From: Myxococcales bacterium
Lineage (GTDB): Bacteria; Myxococcota_A; Bradymonadia; UBA7976; UBA1532
Direction: 5' to 3'
Assembly: GCA_020633435.1 (NCBI GenBank)
Contig: JACKDP010000001.1
Span: forward strand, 1,674,001-1,738,000
Length of the DNA: 64,000 bases
The notes below the pieces were generated by a model. That model saw only the letters and a list, made by a program, of their open reading frames with translations. It was not told the DNA's origin and searched no databases. The translations under genes were made by a program, and so were the position numbers. Below are positions 57,416 to 64,000 of this stretch, piece by piece; positions within the stretch are counted from its first letter, which is position 1; every line of letters begins with the position of its first letter.

Positions 57416-58081
57416 ATGCTACGCGGAGACATGCCCTCATCAGACCACCCACGCCACCCGCAGCAGGACCGCAGCCGCGCGACGGTGGACGCGATCCTGG
57501 ACGCGGCGGCCAGCCTCCTCGCCGAGCTGGGGCCCACCGGCACCACCAACAATCGCATCGCCGAGCGCGCCGGGGTGAGCCTCCGCTCGATCCACTACCA
57601 CTTCGGCGACAAGAAGGCGCTCTATCGGGCCCTGGGGGATCGGTTCACCGCGGCCATGCGGGCGACGGTGACGGCGGCCGTGCCCCAGATGGCCACGCTG
57701 CCGCTGGGGCGGCTCCTGCCGGAAGGGATCGGCGCCCTGCTGCGCCGGCTCGGCGAGGATCCAGTCCTCCGCGGCGTCCTCCACGCCACGGCGCTGCCCC
57801 CACGGGACTTCGCGGCCATCGACGCGTTCGAGCGTGAGCTGGCGATGCTCCTCGCGATGCTGATCCAGGCCCACCCGGTGCTGCGGGTCCGCTGCCCCGA
57901 TCCCGCCTGGAGCGCTCGGGTCGTGGTGCGGGCGGCGGCCGGGCTGACGGTGCGGACGCTGGCCCTGGAGCCGGAGCTGGTCGGCACCGACCGGTTCCGC
58001 GCCGAGCTCATGCGGCTCATTGATGGCTACTTCGGCGGGAGCTTCATCGCGTCGGCGGAGCCGCGCCCAGTGCAGGGCTGA
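57416..58081 (+). CDS. TetR/AcrR-family transcriptional regulator
   Basis: 221 residues from the ATG at 57416; the in-frame ATG at 57431 is equally possible. The N-terminal helix-turn-helix is typical: TVDAILDAAASLLAELGPTG, then NNRIAERAGVSLRSIHYHFG and DKKALYRALGDRF. The rest is the variable ligand-binding helical bundle (DPVLRGVLHATALPPRDF; FERELAMLLAMLIQAH). It diverges from the three-lipoprotein operon across 168 bp and may control both that operon and itself. No enzyme or pump gene is nearby in the right arrangement, and the ligand is unknown. Confidence 0.9.
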   Translation: MLRGDMPSSDHPRHPQQDRSRATVDAILDAAASLLAELGPTGTTNNRIAERAGVSLRSIHYHFGDKKALYRALGDRFTAAMRATVTAAVPQMATLPLGRLLPEGIGALLRRLGEDPVLRGVLHATALPPRDFAAIDAFERELAMLLAMLIQAHPVLRVRCPDPAWSARVVVRAAAGLTVRTLALEPELVGTDRFRAELMRLIDGYFGGSFIASAEPRPVQG

Positions 58082-58087
58082 GGCGGG

Positions 58088-64000
<5,913 letters not shown>

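Overview
The window is very GC-rich DNA with G/C-dominated third codon positions. It is packed with Cys-rich and DGDG-repeat lipoproteins, MopE/DUF4215 repeat proteins, Ser/Thr kinases coupled to an FHA enhancer-binding protein, and AgmX/PglI-like tails. This suggests a Myxococcota or related deltaproteobacterial lineage. That assignment rests on gene style, since no rRNA or other marker lies in the window. No tRNA, rRNA, CRISPR array or cas gene was seen.

Layout. (1) 1-8321, all minus strand: a frameshifted Cys-rich/PPC lipoprotein; a cytosol-style protein with a CNF1-like deamidase signature; a REP-associated tyrosine transposase (RAYT); and a translationally coupled pair made of a small lipoprotein and a 1088-residue DUF4157 protein with helical repeats and a second HExxH. 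Together these look like a toxin or injection-system-effector island. (2) 8538-14561: a 2007-residue lipoprotein with CxxCH (cytochrome-like) domains at both ends of exactly 58 thirty-residue, four-cysteine, Asp-rich repeats. (3) 14667-16766: a second RAYT whose 3' half and downstream REP-like region form a perfect 760-bp-period tandem duplication. (4) 16807-23775: two coupled Cys-rich/PPC lipoproteins, then tex. (5) 27885-23779 (minus): a four-gene envelope operon (ExbD-like lipoprotein, AgmX-like lipoprotein, two GspC-type PDZ proteins) with GTG and TTG starts. (6) 27984-34469: a beta-barrel-like protein with a clear intrinsic terminator, then an operon of exported proteins that includes a permuted papain-fold peptidase and an HEAGH zincin.

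(7) 34550-40684 is the most interesting block. Four overlapping genes encode a membrane anti-sigma-like protein, a subtilisin-like lipoprotein, an ECF-like sigma factor and an exported TPR-CHAT protease. I read this as a candidate proteolysis-controlled sigma switch, reminiscent of the TPR-CHAT/sigma module of type III-E CRISPR but without CRISPR. (8) 40692-57247: a frameshifted Cys-rich lipoprotein; a PknK-like kinase/ATPase whose beta-3 lysine is arginine; a lone RND permease; a kinase coupled to an FHA-sigma54 activator; and several lipoproteins, three of them in an operon. (9) 57416-64000: a TetR regulator with a palindrome upstream, and the C-terminal 1970 residues of a giant MopE/DUF4215/C-type-lectin protein that runs off the right edge.

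Most real genes are exported or lipidated, and nearly every operon uses 4-base start/stop overlaps (ATGA, GTGA or TTGA). I used these overlaps to fix many of the starts.
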